A stretch of 64,000 nt of DNA from Ralstonia sp. 25mfcol4.1 (lineage in GTDB: Bacteria > Pseudomonadota > Gammaproteobacteria > Burkholderiales > Burkholderiaceae), in the NCBI RefSeq assembly GCF_900104095.1, contig NZ_FNJO01000001.1, positions 124,001 to 188,000 of the forward strand, read 5' to 3'. Positions 8,183 through 15,990 of the stretch are shown in pieces. The notes under the pieces were generated by a model. The model did not search any database. It was given only the letters and a program-made list of their open reading frames with translations, and was not told the origin of the DNA. The translations under genes and the position numbers were made by a program. Within the stretch, counting starts at the first letter, position 1; every line of letters starts with the position of its first letter.

Positions 8183-9595
8183 TCAATCTCGCGGTACGCG
8201 GGGCGGCAAGCCGCCCTGCTTGCGCATGCGGAACATGCAGCGCAACGCCGTCAGCAACTGATAGCCCAGCCAGGCGTTGGAGCCCGCGAACAGCAGGCCA
8301 CCCGCGCGCGCCAACCAGGCTGGCGCCAGCGGAAGCGCCAGCAGCGCCACGAACGCGGTCAGCAACAGCAAGCCCTGCTGTCGCTGGCGAACGGGCGAAA
8401 TGATGTCCTGCATCACCGGCACGCGCGCGCGGGGCGGCAAGATACGGCGCAGATGCAGCCACACCAGGAACGGCACGATCTTGCCGAGCATCGCCGTTAC
8501 CGGCAGGACGCCTCCGCCAACCAGGGCCAGCACGCCAATCCACCAAGGCAGGGCCATCGACGTATCGTCCGGCTGGAACAACTGGATGGCGGTCAGGATC
8601 GCGGCCGTCACCATGCTGGCGATTGCCGTAGGCCAGAGCAGCCAGTGGGGATCATGGCGACGGCGCGCGCGCAGCACGGTCGCCAGCATCCAGCCCCCCA
8701 GCAGCACGACGAAACCGAGCCACGGCAACAGTGCGAACGACGCGAAGGCGCGATGCGGAAAGGCAACCGCGACAACGCTGAACGCAAACAGCAGAAGCCA
8801 GTGCGCCATCGGCAAACTGCGCTGCAGCACGTTGGGTAGCGGACGGGCCTGCCAGAACATCGGCAGCACGGTGGTCGACACCCCTGTGACCAGGGCACAG
8901 AGCCACCCTCCCAGTCCCCATGCCACGTGCAATGTCAGCAACGTCGTCGTGGAAATCCACGTCGATAAGGGCGGCAGCCATCCTCCGACGAGCGTGCCGG
9001 CCAGTCCGATGCCGGCGGCGATGGTCACCAGCAATGGCGCCCCGATCCAGGCCAGCGTGCGCGTGGTGGCGTCCATGCGGGACACGCGGCGTCCGGCGAG
9101 AAGCAGCATGACCGCCACAAGCAGCGGAAACAGGCCAAGCATCATCGCCCAGCGAACCCCCCCAGTATCGAGACGAACGAAACCCGTTGCCAGCGCCACG
9201 GCGATTCCCGCCCCCGCCAACGCCACAAATGGTGCCACCCACCGCACGCGCGGCACCGGCACCCGCGCAATCACCGGCATCATTTGGAACAGTGCGCCAA
9301 GCATCACGGGCAAAAGCATGGCAAGTGCGAGCGCGTGCACCGATGCCAGCGCCATCGGCGCAAAGCGGTGCGGCAGGCCATCGGCAGGCCCGAAGGCCAG
9401 CAGCAGACCGCCGGCGGCACCGAGCCACGGCGCGGGCATCAGGCAGCCGAACACCACGGCTGGCCGTGGGGCCTGGGCGTAGTCGAGGTTTGCCGCTTTC
9501 ACTGGCCGATTGCCTTTTTCATTCGGGGATACCGAAAACGGCACATTGTCCGCCTCCGGCCGTACGTCGTTCAACCACGTTAGCGTCCACGCCAC
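8183..9595 (-). CDS. Multi-pass membrane protein, heme-copper oxidase subunit I-like / NnrS-like
   Basis: Hydrophobic protein with roughly twelve membrane helices. Membrane histidines occur in SVHALALAMLLPVMLGALFQ, TLHVAWGLGGW, AHWLLLFAF and VWLHLRR, recalling heme-binding proteins such as NnrS and cbb3-like subunit I homologues associated with NO metabolism; I cannot assign it to one family with certainty. The longest frame begins at a GTG at 9595; another GTG at 9502 would drop a polar N-terminal stretch of 31 residues, and neither has a strong ribosome-binding site. It is convergent with the flavoprotein gene and divergent from narX, which suggests control by NarL. Confidence 0.6.
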   Translation of the reverse strand: MAWTLTWLNDVRPEADNVPFSVSPNEKGNRPVKAANLDYAQAPRPAVVFGCLMPAPWLGAAGGLLLAFGPADGLPHRFAPMALASVHALALAMLLPVMLGALFQMMPVIARVPVPRVRWVAPFVALAGAGIAVALATGFVRLDTGGVRWAMMLGLFPLLVAVMLLLAGRRVSRMDATTRTLAWIGAPLLVTIAAGIGLAGTLVGGWLPPLSTWISTTTLLTLHVAWGLGGWLCALVTGVSTTVLPMFWQARPLPNVLQRSLPMAHWLLLFAFSVVAVAFPHRAFASFALLPWLGFVVLLGGWMLATVLRARRRHDPHWLLWPTAIASMVTAAILTAIQLFQPDDTSMALPWWIGVLALVGGGVLPVTAMLGKIVPFLVWLHLRRILPPRARVPVMQDIISPVRQRQQGLLLLTAFVALLALPLAPAWLARAGGLLFAGSNAWLGYQLLTALRCMFRMRKQGGLPPRVPRD

Positions 9596-9705
9596 AATCC
9601 GCGCCCGGATTGCACATTTCTTGATCTGGCGCAGAAATCACACGCCCCATCACGCCCAAAATCGCCACCAAGGTTGCGCCCGCCCCCTTGTGCCAGCCCG
9701 ATCCC

Positions 9706-11805
9706 ATGCCACGCCCCACGACTCCAACGCCCTCAGACCACGTCACAGCAGCCTCGGCTACGGCTGCCGCCGCGCCGCATCCGTTGCCGGAAACCGGCCA
9801 CGTCCCGGACACCGTCCGGCTGACGCCCCCGCGCTACCGGTTGTCCACGCGCATCATCCTGCTATCGCTGGTGTCGCTGCTGGCCGTGCTGACGATGATC
9901 GCCGGCACCCTCTACCTGTCCTGGAAGCTCGAAGGCGCGGGCGCCGCCATCAATGACGCCGGCAGCCTGCGCATGCGCGCCAATCGCGTCGCCATCGAGC
10001 TGTCGTTGTCGGCATCGGGCAAACCCAGCACGCTGGCCGAACAGATCACCACGCTCGACAACACGCTGGCCCAACTGCGCAAGGGCAACCCGGCCCGCCC
10101 GCTGTTCCTGCCCGACGAACCCGCCATTCACGCCCAGCTCGACGCCGTGCTGGCCGACTGGTCGCAGCAGCTCAAGCCGCTGGCGCTGGCCGGCAATGCC
10201 AGCCAGTACGTCCGGGCGCTGCCGGGATTTGTCGATCGGGCCGATCGGCTGGTCAGCCAGATCGAGAACGACAGCGCACGCAAGACCGACATGCTGCGCC
10301 TGTCGCAAGTCGGGCTGGCCGTCATGGCCGGCGTGGGCACCGTGGCCGTCATCTATCTGCTCTACCTCTGGATCATCCTGCCCGTGCTGCGGCTGCAGGA
10401 CGGCCTGCGCCGCATGGCCGCCCGCGAATTTTCGCTGCGCCTGCCGGTGGAAACCCGCGACGAATTCGGCACGCTGACCTCGGGCTTCAACCGAATGGCT
10501 GCCGAATTGCAGGATCTCTACCATGACCTGGCCGCGCGGGTGACCAGCAAGACCGCGGAGCTGGCCCGCCAGAATCGCGATCTCGAGGCGCTCTACGACA
10601 TGGCCGCCTTCCTGAACCAGGCCGGCGATTCCGAAACCCTGGCGCATGGCTTCCTGGAGCGCGTGATGCAACAGTTCGGCGCCGATGGTGGGTCCGTGCG
10701 CGTGTACGACGCCCGCCAGGGCAAGCTCCATCGGCTGGCATCGGCGGGCTTGTCGATGACGTTGGCGGACAACGATCACTGCGCGGATATTGATGCGTGC
10801 CACTGCGGGCATGCCACGCACGCCGGCATCGTCACGGTGGCTGACCTGCGCCGGGCCATTTCCCCGCCGCTTGCCCAGAAGTCCCCGGCACTGCCCTCGC
10901 CCTGCCGGCGTGAAGGCTTCCTGTCGATGGCTGCGTTCCGGCTGGACACCCCGCGTGGGCCGGTCGGCACGCTGACGCTGCACTTCCGGGTGGCGCGCGA
11001 ACTGCCGCCATCGGACCGGCAATTGCTGGAAACGATGGCCCAGCACCTGGCCACCGCACTGGAACACATCCGCCTGTCGGCCAGCGCGCGCCAGCTGGCC
11101 GTGGTGGAGGAACGGAACCTCGTGGCGCAGGGGCTGCACGACAGCATTGCGCAAGGGCTGAACTTTCTGAATCTGCAGGTGCAGCTGCTGGAAGACGCCG
11201 TGGACCGGCATGCCGATGGCGAGGTGCAGGAAATCATCCCGCTGCTGCGCCACGGTGTGGAGGAGAGCTACCAGGACGTGCGCGAGCTGCTGCACAACTT
11301 CCGGTCGCGGCTGACCACCGGCGACCTGCGCCCCGCCGTGGAAGAAACCGTGGCGCGCTTCCGGCGCCAATGCCGCACAGAAGCGACGCTGACCATCGAC
11401 GACAAGGGCCTGCCGCTGCAGCCCGAAGACCAGCTGCAAGTGCTGTTCATCCTGCAGGAAGCGTTGTCGAACGTGCGCAAGCATGCCATGGCCGAACACG
11501 TGACGATCTCGATCCGGCACGACCGGCTGTTCCGGCTGGTGGTACAGGACGATGGCGACGGCTTCGACGCCGGCCGGCTGAACGAGCACGACGCCAGTCA
11601 CATCGGCCTGCACATCATGCGCGAGCGCGCGGCCAGGCTTGGCGCGCAGCTTGCCATCGACGCCCGCCCGGGGCTTGGCGTACGGATCGAACTCACCCTG
11701 CCGCGCGACGTTGCATCCGACAGCCGCCCCGCCACATCCGCCGACCGGCACGACGCGACACCGGCCGCAACACCGGCCGCCATACCGGCCACCACACCGG
11801 CCTGA
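9706..11805 (+). CDS. narX: Nitrate/nitrite sensor histidine kinase NarX
   Basis: Membrane sensor that phosphorylates NarL in response to periplasmic nitrate. Visible order (numbering from ATG 9706, 699 residues): helix at about 49-69; the periplasmic P-box INDAGSLRMRANR at about 82-94 that binds nitrate in NarX/NarQ; periplasmic helical region; second helix at about 200-226; HAMP; a GAF-like module at about 300-450 with a cysteine cluster near CADIDACHCGH; HisKA_3 with His478 in LHDSIAQGL; ATPase domain with QEALSNVRKHA and DDGDGFD. A TTG at 9688 is a weaker start. The extreme C-terminus is a Thr/Pro/Ala tail encoded by a 12-base repeat. narL follows by 11 bases. Confidence 0.93.
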   Translation: MPRPTTPTPSDHVTAASATAAAAPHPLPETGHVPDTVRLTPPRYRLSTRIILLSLVSLLAVLTMIAGTLYLSWKLEGAGAAINDAGSLRMRANRVAIELSLSASGKPSTLAEQITTLDNTLAQLRKGNPARPLFLPDEPAIHAQLDAVLADWSQQLKPLALAGNASQYVRALPGFVDRADRLVSQIENDSARKTDMLRLSQVGLAVMAGVGTVAVIYLLYLWIILPVLRLQDGLRRMAAREFSLRLPVETRDEFGTLTSGFNRMAAELQDLYHDLAARVTSKTAELARQNRDLEALYDMAAFLNQAGDSETLAHGFLERVMQQFGADGGSVRVYDARQGKLHRLASAGLSMTLADNDHCADIDACHCGHATHAGIVTVADLRRAISPPLAQKSPALPSPCRREGFLSMAAFRLDTPRGPVGTLTLHFRVARELPPSDRQLLETMAQHLATALEHIRLSASARQLAVVEERNLVAQGLHDSIAQGLNFLNLQVQLLEDAVDRHADGEVQEIIPLLRHGVEESYQDVRELLHNFRSRLTTGDLRPAVEETVARFRRQCRTEATLTIDDKGLPLQPEDQLQVLFILQEALSNVRKHAMAEHVTISIRHDRLFRLVVQDDGDGFDAGRLNEHDASHIGLHIMRERAARLGAQLAIDARPGLGVRIELTLPRDVASDSRPATSADRHDATPAATPAAIPATTPA
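11758..11802 (+). repeat. 12-bp tandem repeat in the 3' end of narX
   Basis: Nearly four copies of a 12-base unit (ACACCGGCCGCA and close variants, one beginning ATACCGG), ending at the narX stop codon. In frame it encodes a short TPAA/TPAA/IPAT/TPA tail. The repeat length is a multiple of three, so copy-number change would lengthen or shorten the tail without a frameshift. Confidence 0.85.
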
Positions 11806-11816
11806 GGCCCATCATC

Positions 11817-12482
11817 ATGACCATCCGCATCCTGTTGATCGACGACCATACGCTGTTCCGCTCGGGCATTCGCGCCCTGCTGCAGCGGCAAGCGGATTTC
11901 GAGATCGTCGACGAGGCCGCCGACGGCGTGGAGGGCATCAAGCGTGCCAAGCAGCATCGGCCGGACGTGATCCTGCTGGACCTGAACATGCCCGGACTGT
12001 CCGGGCTGGAGGCCCTACATCTGCTGGTGGAAGATCTGCCCGACAGCGCCGTGATCGTGCTGACGGTGTCGGAAGAAGCCGAGGAGCTTGCAGCCGCCCT
12101 ACGCAGCGGCGCGCGCGGCTATCTGATCAAGAACATCGAGACGGAAGCCCTGACCAGCGCCATCCGCCGGGCGGCGGCCGGTGAACCGGTGATCTCGGAA
12201 AGCATGACCGCGAAGCTGGTGCAGCAGTTTCGCGCACCGGGCGTGGCGTCCGGCCCGGCACGCGGCCATGAGGGTACCCAGCGGAGCGCCCCGCTGACCG
12301 TGCGCGAGCGCGACATCGTACAGGGGCTGGTGCGCGGCGAAAGCAACAAGGAAATCGCGCGCGAGCTTGGCGTGGCCGAAAGCACCGTGAAGATTCACGT
12401 GCAGAACATCCTGAAGAAACTCAACCTCGCCAGCCGCGTGCAGGTGGCGGTCTACGCCGTCGAGCACGGGCTCACGGGCTGA
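11817..12482 (+). CDS. narL: Nitrate response regulator NarL (LuxR/FixJ type)
   Basis: DNA-binding response regulator partnered with the upstream NarX. The 221-residue protein has a receiver domain (LLIDDHTLFRSGIRALL; phospho-acceptor Asp in VILLDLNMPGLSG; conserved Lys in GYLIKNIE) and a C-terminal LuxR-type helix-turn-helix (LTVRERDIVQGLVRGESNKEIARELGVAESTVKIH, split here into several elements). The ATG at 11817 gives the standard receiver N-terminus; the open frame upstream lies over narX and is not coding. Likely targets are the nar promoter upstream of this window and the narX/membrane-protein divergent region, by family knowledge. Confidence 0.92.
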   Translation: MTIRILLIDDHTLFRSGIRALLQRQADFEIVDEAADGVEGIKRAKQHRPDVILLDLNMPGLSGLEALHLLVEDLPDSAVIVLTVSEEAEELAAALRSGARGYLIKNIETEALTSAIRRAAAGEPVISESMTAKLVQQFRAPGVASGPARGHEGTQRSAPLTVRERDIVQGLVRGESNKEIARELGVAESTVKIHVQNILKKLNLASRVQVAVYAVEHGLTG

Positions 12483-12500
12483 CCGCCGGGGCGCCCCGGC

Positions 12501-13187
12501 TTAGTAGTCGGTGCGCTGGACGCCCTGCTCGGTGCCCAGCAGCAGCACGTTGGCGCCGCGCAGCGCGAACAGGCCCACCGTCACCACGCCGGGCAGATGG
12601 TTGATGCGCTGTTCCAGGGCTTTCGGGTCTTCGATCTTCAGGCCGGCCACATCAAGAATCACATTGCCGTTGTCGGTCTTGTAGATGCCGCCTTCCTTGG
12701 TCATGCGCAGGCGCGGCTGCCCGCCGAGCGCGGCCAGCTGGCGGGCCACTGCGGCGCGTGCCATCGGGATCACCTCGACGGGCAGCGGGAACGTGCCCAT
12801 GACCGGCACCAGCTTGCTGCCATCGGCGATGCAGACGAAGCGTTCGGCCACCGACGCCACGATCTTCTCGCGCGTCAGCGCGCCGCCCCCCCCCTTGATC
12901 ATCGCGCCCGAGGCGTCGATCTCGTCGGCGCCGTCAACATAGACGGGGATGGTGTCGACCTCGTTGAGGTCCAGCACGGTGAAGCCATGCTGCTGCAGAC
13001 GGCGCGTGGACGCTTCCGAACTGGAAACGGCGCCGCTGAAGCGTTCCTTGAACGCCGCGACGGCGTCGATGAAAAGATTGGCGGTGGAGCCCGTGCCCAC
13101 GCCGAGAACGGCACCTTCGGGCACTTCCTGCTTCACATAGTCTGCGGCGGCTTGCGCGACCTGCGCCTTGAGTTCATCCTGAGTCAT
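12501..13187 (-). CDS. rpiA: Ribose-5-phosphate isomerase A
   Basis: Interconverts ribose 5-phosphate and ribulose 5-phosphate in the pentose phosphate pathway; cytosolic. 228 residues, the family's normal length. Signature stretches are [14 protein letters not shown] near the N-terminus, DGADEID, and [14 protein letters not shown]. The ATG at 13187 gives the conserved [11 protein letters not shown] start; the open frame continues upstream but is intergenic. It is divergent from the transaldolase gene, which acts in the same pathway, across a gap of about 200 bases. Confidence 0.96.
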   Translation of the reverse strand: MTQDELKAQVAQAAADYVKQEVPEGAVLGVGTGSTANLFIDAVAAFKERFSGAVSSSEASTRRLQQHGFTVLDLNEVDTIPVYVDGADEIDASGAMIKGGGGALTREKIVASVAERFVCIADGSKLVPVMGTFPLPVEVIPMARAAVARQLAALGGQPRLRMTKEGGIYKTDNGNVILDVAGLKIEDPKALEQRINHLPGVVTVGLFALRGANVLLLGTEQGVQRTDY

Positions 13188-13302
13188 GACAACAGCCAGA
13201 ATTGCGTTGGGAAGGGCGTAGTGTAGCGGATTGCAGCCCCCGCCCGGCGATTGCCGCCCCGGTGCCGTCCTTGCGCGCGCGGCCTCTGCCGGCCACATCA
13301 CC

Positions 13303-13330
13303 TTGCCGCATCACGCCGCGCCGTTACAAT
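13303..13330 (+). promoter_or_regulatory. Candidate sigma-70 promoter for transaldolase
   Basis: TTGCCG at 13303-13308 and TACAAT at 13325-13330 are separated by 16 bases, about 54 bases before the tal start codon. The -10 is good, the -35 is imperfect. Called by eye. Confidence 0.5.
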
Positions 13331-13383
13331 GGCCCATTCCCGGCGAACCTCCGCCCCAGACTTCTTTCAGACGGAACCAGATC

Positions 13384-14340
13384 ATGAACGCGCTCGAACA
13401 ACTGAAGCAGTTCACCACGGTAGTGGCCGATACCGGCGACTTCCAGCTGATGAAGCAGTACACGCCGCAGGACGCGACCACCAACCCGTCGCTGATCCTC
13501 AAGGCCGTGCAGAAGCCCGAGTACCGGCCGCTGCTGGAGCAGGCCACGCGCGACCATCACGGCAGCGCGGGCGTCGAGGCCGTCATGGACCAGTTGCTGA
13601 TCGCCTTCGGCTGCGAGATCCTGGCCATCGTGCCGGGCCGGGTATCCACGGAAGTTGACGCGCGCCTGTCGTTCGATACGCAGGCCACCGTCGACAAGGC
13701 GCGGCACCTGATCGGGCTGTACGAGCAGCGCGGCGTGGCCCGCGAGCGCGTGCTGATCAAGATTGCCTCGACCTGGGAAGGCATCCAGGCCGCCGCCGTC
13801 CTGCAGCGCGAGGGCATCCGCTGCAACATGACGCTGCTGTTCTCGCTGGTACAGGCCGTGGCCTGCGCCGAAGCCGGCGCGCAACTGATCTCGCCGTTCG
13901 TCGGGCGCATTCTGGACTGGTACAAGAAGCAGGCGGGCGACAAGTGGGACGCCGACGCCAACGCGGGCGACAATGACCCCGGCGTGCGCTCGGTGCGCCA
14001 GATCTACGACTACTACAAGAAGTTCGGCTATGACACCGAGGTGATGGGTGCCAGCTTCCGCGGCACGGGCCAGATCCTGGCATTGGCGGGCTCCGACCTG
14101 CTGACCATCAGCCCGGAACTGCTGGAGCAGCTGGCGGGCAGCCAGGCGCCGGTGGAGCGCAAGCTGTCGGTGGAGCAGGCCCAGGCCGGCAACATCGCAC
14201 GCATCGCCGCCGACGAGGCAGCATTCCGCTGGCAGCTGAACGAGGATGCGATGGCCACCGAGAAGCTTTCGGAAGGCATCCGCCTGTTCGCCGCGGACGC
14301 GGTGAAGCTCGAAAAGCTGGTAGCGGAACTGGCGGGCTGA
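13384..14340 (+). CDS. tal: Transaldolase
   Basis: Transfers a dihydroxyacetone unit between sugar phosphates in the non-oxidative pentose phosphate pathway. The 318-residue class I (TalB-like) sequence shows the [10 protein letters not shown] motif, the Schiff-base lysine (Lys126) in [11 protein letters not shown] and the later [12 protein letters not shown]. The ATG at 13384 is preceded by a promoter-like sequence and yields the standard [20 protein letters not shown] start. Functionally paired with the divergent rpiA. Confidence 0.96.
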   Translation: MNALEQLKQFTTVVADTGDFQLMKQYTPQDATTNPSLILKAVQKPEYRPLLEQATRDHHGSAGVEAVMDQLLIAFGCEILAIVPGRVSTEVDARLSFDTQATVDKARHLIGLYEQRGVARERVLIKIASTWEGIQAAAVLQREGIRCNMTLLFSLVQAVACAEAGAQLISPFVGRILDWYKKQAGDKWDADANAGDNDPGVRSVRQIYDYYKKFGYDTEVMGASFRGTGQILALAGSDLLTISPELLEQLAGSQAPVERKLSVEQAQAGNIARIAADEAAFRWQLNEDAMATEKLSEGIRLFAADAVKLEKLVAELAG

Positions 14341-14380
14341 ACCCGTCAGGCTTCGTGACTGACCTGCCCCGCCTGGTTGG

Positions 14381-14425
14381 CGGGACAGGCGGGACAGGCG
14401 GGACAGGCGGGACAGGCGGGAAAGG
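14381..14425. repeat. 9-bp tandem repeat between tal and the sirtuin gene
   Basis: Four exact copies of CGGGACAGG (14381-14416) followed by a degenerate fifth (CGGGAAAGG). It lies in the 120-base gap between two convergent genes. It does not form an obvious hairpin with a T-run. Possible slipped-strand variable locus; no function can be assigned. Confidence 0.9.
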
Positions 14426-14462
14426 GATGAAAAGGACGCCGGACGAGAAAACCGTCGCGCGG

Positions 14463-15206
14463 TCAGGCCGTATCCTGAGGCCACAGCATCGGCAGGCACT
14501 GCCCTGCTGCAGCGGACAGCACCAGGTCCGCCGTGGCATCCAGGGCCGACGGTTGCGGATTGACCATCAGCACGCGAGCCCCGTGCTCCTTCGCCAGACC
14601 CGGCAGCGCGGCCGCCGGATAGACCAGCCCCGAGGTGCCGACGACCAGGCAGAGGTCGCAGTTCTGCGCCGCGTGATCGGCGCGAAAGCGCGCCACGCGC
14701 GGCAGATCCTCGCCAAACCACACCACGCCGGGGCGCATCATCGCCCCGCACAGCGCGCAATGCGGCGGCTCGCCCGGCACCGGGGGCACCGTGTCGCAGC
14801 GGCCGCAGCCGTCCAGCCATTTGTTGGCGAACAGGTTGCCGTGCAATTCCACCACGTGTTCACTGCCGGCCTGCTGATGCAGGCCGTCGATATTCTGCGT
14901 GACCAGCGTCAGAGATTTCTGGCCGGCCAGTGCCGCCAGCGCATAGTGGGCGAGATTCGGCCGGGCGGCCGACACCAGTTCGCGCCGGTGCTCGTACCAC
15001 TGCCACACCAGCGCCGGCTGGCGCCGAAAGGCCTCCTCCGTGGCCAGTTCCTCGGGATCGAAGCGCGCCCAGAGCCCGGTCAGGGCATCGCGGAAGGTGG
15101 GCACGCCGGATTCCGCCGAGATCCCCGCGCCGGTCAGCACGAAGATGTTTTGCGCAGCGTCGATCCACTGGCGTGCCTGCTCCAGCGCGGCGGCATCGAC
15201 GATCAT
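14463..15206 (-). CDS. NAD-dependent protein deacylase, Sir2 family
   Basis: Sirtuin that removes acyl groups from lysines using NAD+. The 247-residue protein shows GAGISAESGVPTFRD (NAD binding), TQNIDGLHQQAG, the catalytic His in ELHGN, and a structural zinc site formed by two cysteine pairs (CGRC and CALC). It starts 1 base after the stop of rlmB on the same strand, so the two are probably co-transcribed. It resembles CobB-type enzymes; substrate preference (acetyl versus succinyl) cannot be settled here. Confidence 0.9.
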   Translation of the reverse strand: MIVDAAALEQARQWIDAAQNIFVLTGAGISAESGVPTFRDALTGLWARFDPEELATEEAFRRQPALVWQWYEHRRELVSAARPNLAHYALAALAGQKSLTLVTQNIDGLHQQAGSEHVVELHGNLFANKWLDGCGRCDTVPPVPGEPPHCALCGAMMRPGVVWFGEDLPRVARFRADHAAQNCDLCLVVGTSGLVYPAAALPGLAKEHGARVLMVNPQPSALDATADLVLSAAAGQCLPMLWPQDTA

Positions 15207-15207
15207 G

Positions 15208-15945
15208 TCAGCCCCGGCGCTGGCGTACGGCCTCGTACAGGCACACGCCGCTGGCGACCGAAACATTGAGGCTTTCCACGCCGCCGGCCATCGGAATGGC
15301 CACCAGCTCGTCGCAGGTTTCGCGCGTAAGGCGGCGCATGCCCTCCCCTTCGGCACCCATCACGATTGCCGTCGGACCCTTCAGGTCCATGTCGTAGAGC
15401 GACTTGTCCGTGCCGTCTGCCGTGCCGATCACCCAGATGCCGCGCTCCTGCAGTTCGCGCAGCGTGCGCGCCAGGTTGGTCACGGTGATATAGGGAATGG
15501 TTTCGGCGGCGCCACTGGCCACCTTCGCCACGGTGGTATTGAGGCCGACGCTGCGGTCCTTCGGCGCGATGACCGCATGGGCGCCGGCCCCGTCGGCCAC
15601 GCGCAGGCACGCGCCAAGGTTGTGCGGATCGGTCACGCCGTCCAGCACCAGCAGCAACGGCGTGCCCTCGATGCCGTCCAGCAATTCGTCGAGATTGAGG
15701 GCGAGCGAGACATCCTCGGCACGCGCCACCACACCCTGGTGGCGGTCGGTGCCGGCCATGCCGCGCAGGCGGTCGGCATCCACCGGATGCAGCGTCACCC
15801 CAAGCCCTTCCGCCAGCCGGACGAAGTCCAGCATGCGGCGGTCCTTGCGGTTCGCTTCGATGTAGATGTCGGAAACGCTCTGCGCGTTCTGGCGCAGGCG
15901 TGCGTTGACGGCGTGAAAGCCGATCAGGAGTTTGTGTTTGGCCAT
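15208..15945 (-). CDS. rlmB: 23S rRNA (guanosine-2'-O-)-methyltransferase RlmB
   Basis: SpoU-family methyltransferase that 2'-O-methylates G2251 in 23S rRNA. N-terminal substrate-binding domain starts [20 protein letters not shown]; the SPOUT domain shows [19 protein letters not shown], a PKDRSVGLN motif and the C-terminal knot [16 protein letters not shown] with [19 protein letters not shown]. The ATG at 15945 fits the family better than upstream in-frame starts. It follows rnr with a 45-base gap; rnr-rlmB is a conserved pair. Confidence 0.95.
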   Translation of the reverse strand: MAKHKLLIGFHAVNARLRQNAQSVSDIYIEANRKDRRMLDFVRLAEGLGVTLHPVDADRLRGMAGTDRHQGVVARAEDVSLALNLDELLDGIEGTPLLLVLDGVTDPHNLGACLRVADGAGAHAVIAPKDRSVGLNTTVAKVASGAAETIPYITVTNLARTLRELQERGIWVIGTADGTDKSLYDMDLKGPTAIVMGAEGEGMRRLTRETCDELVAIPMAGGVESLNVSVASGVCLYEAVRQRRG

Positions 15946-15990
15946 GGCGCGCATTGTACCCGCCATGGCCTCACAACAATGCCGATTTGC

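Noticed and set aside
9622-9642. Possible FNR/DNR box (TTGAT...ATCA) in front of narX
   Set aside because: The spacing between the half sites is far too long for the TTGAT-N4-ATCAA consensus; not a convincing site.
14381-14425. Tandem repeat considered as a CRISPR array
   Set aside because: Units are 9 bases, contiguous and without spacers; no cas gene is present.
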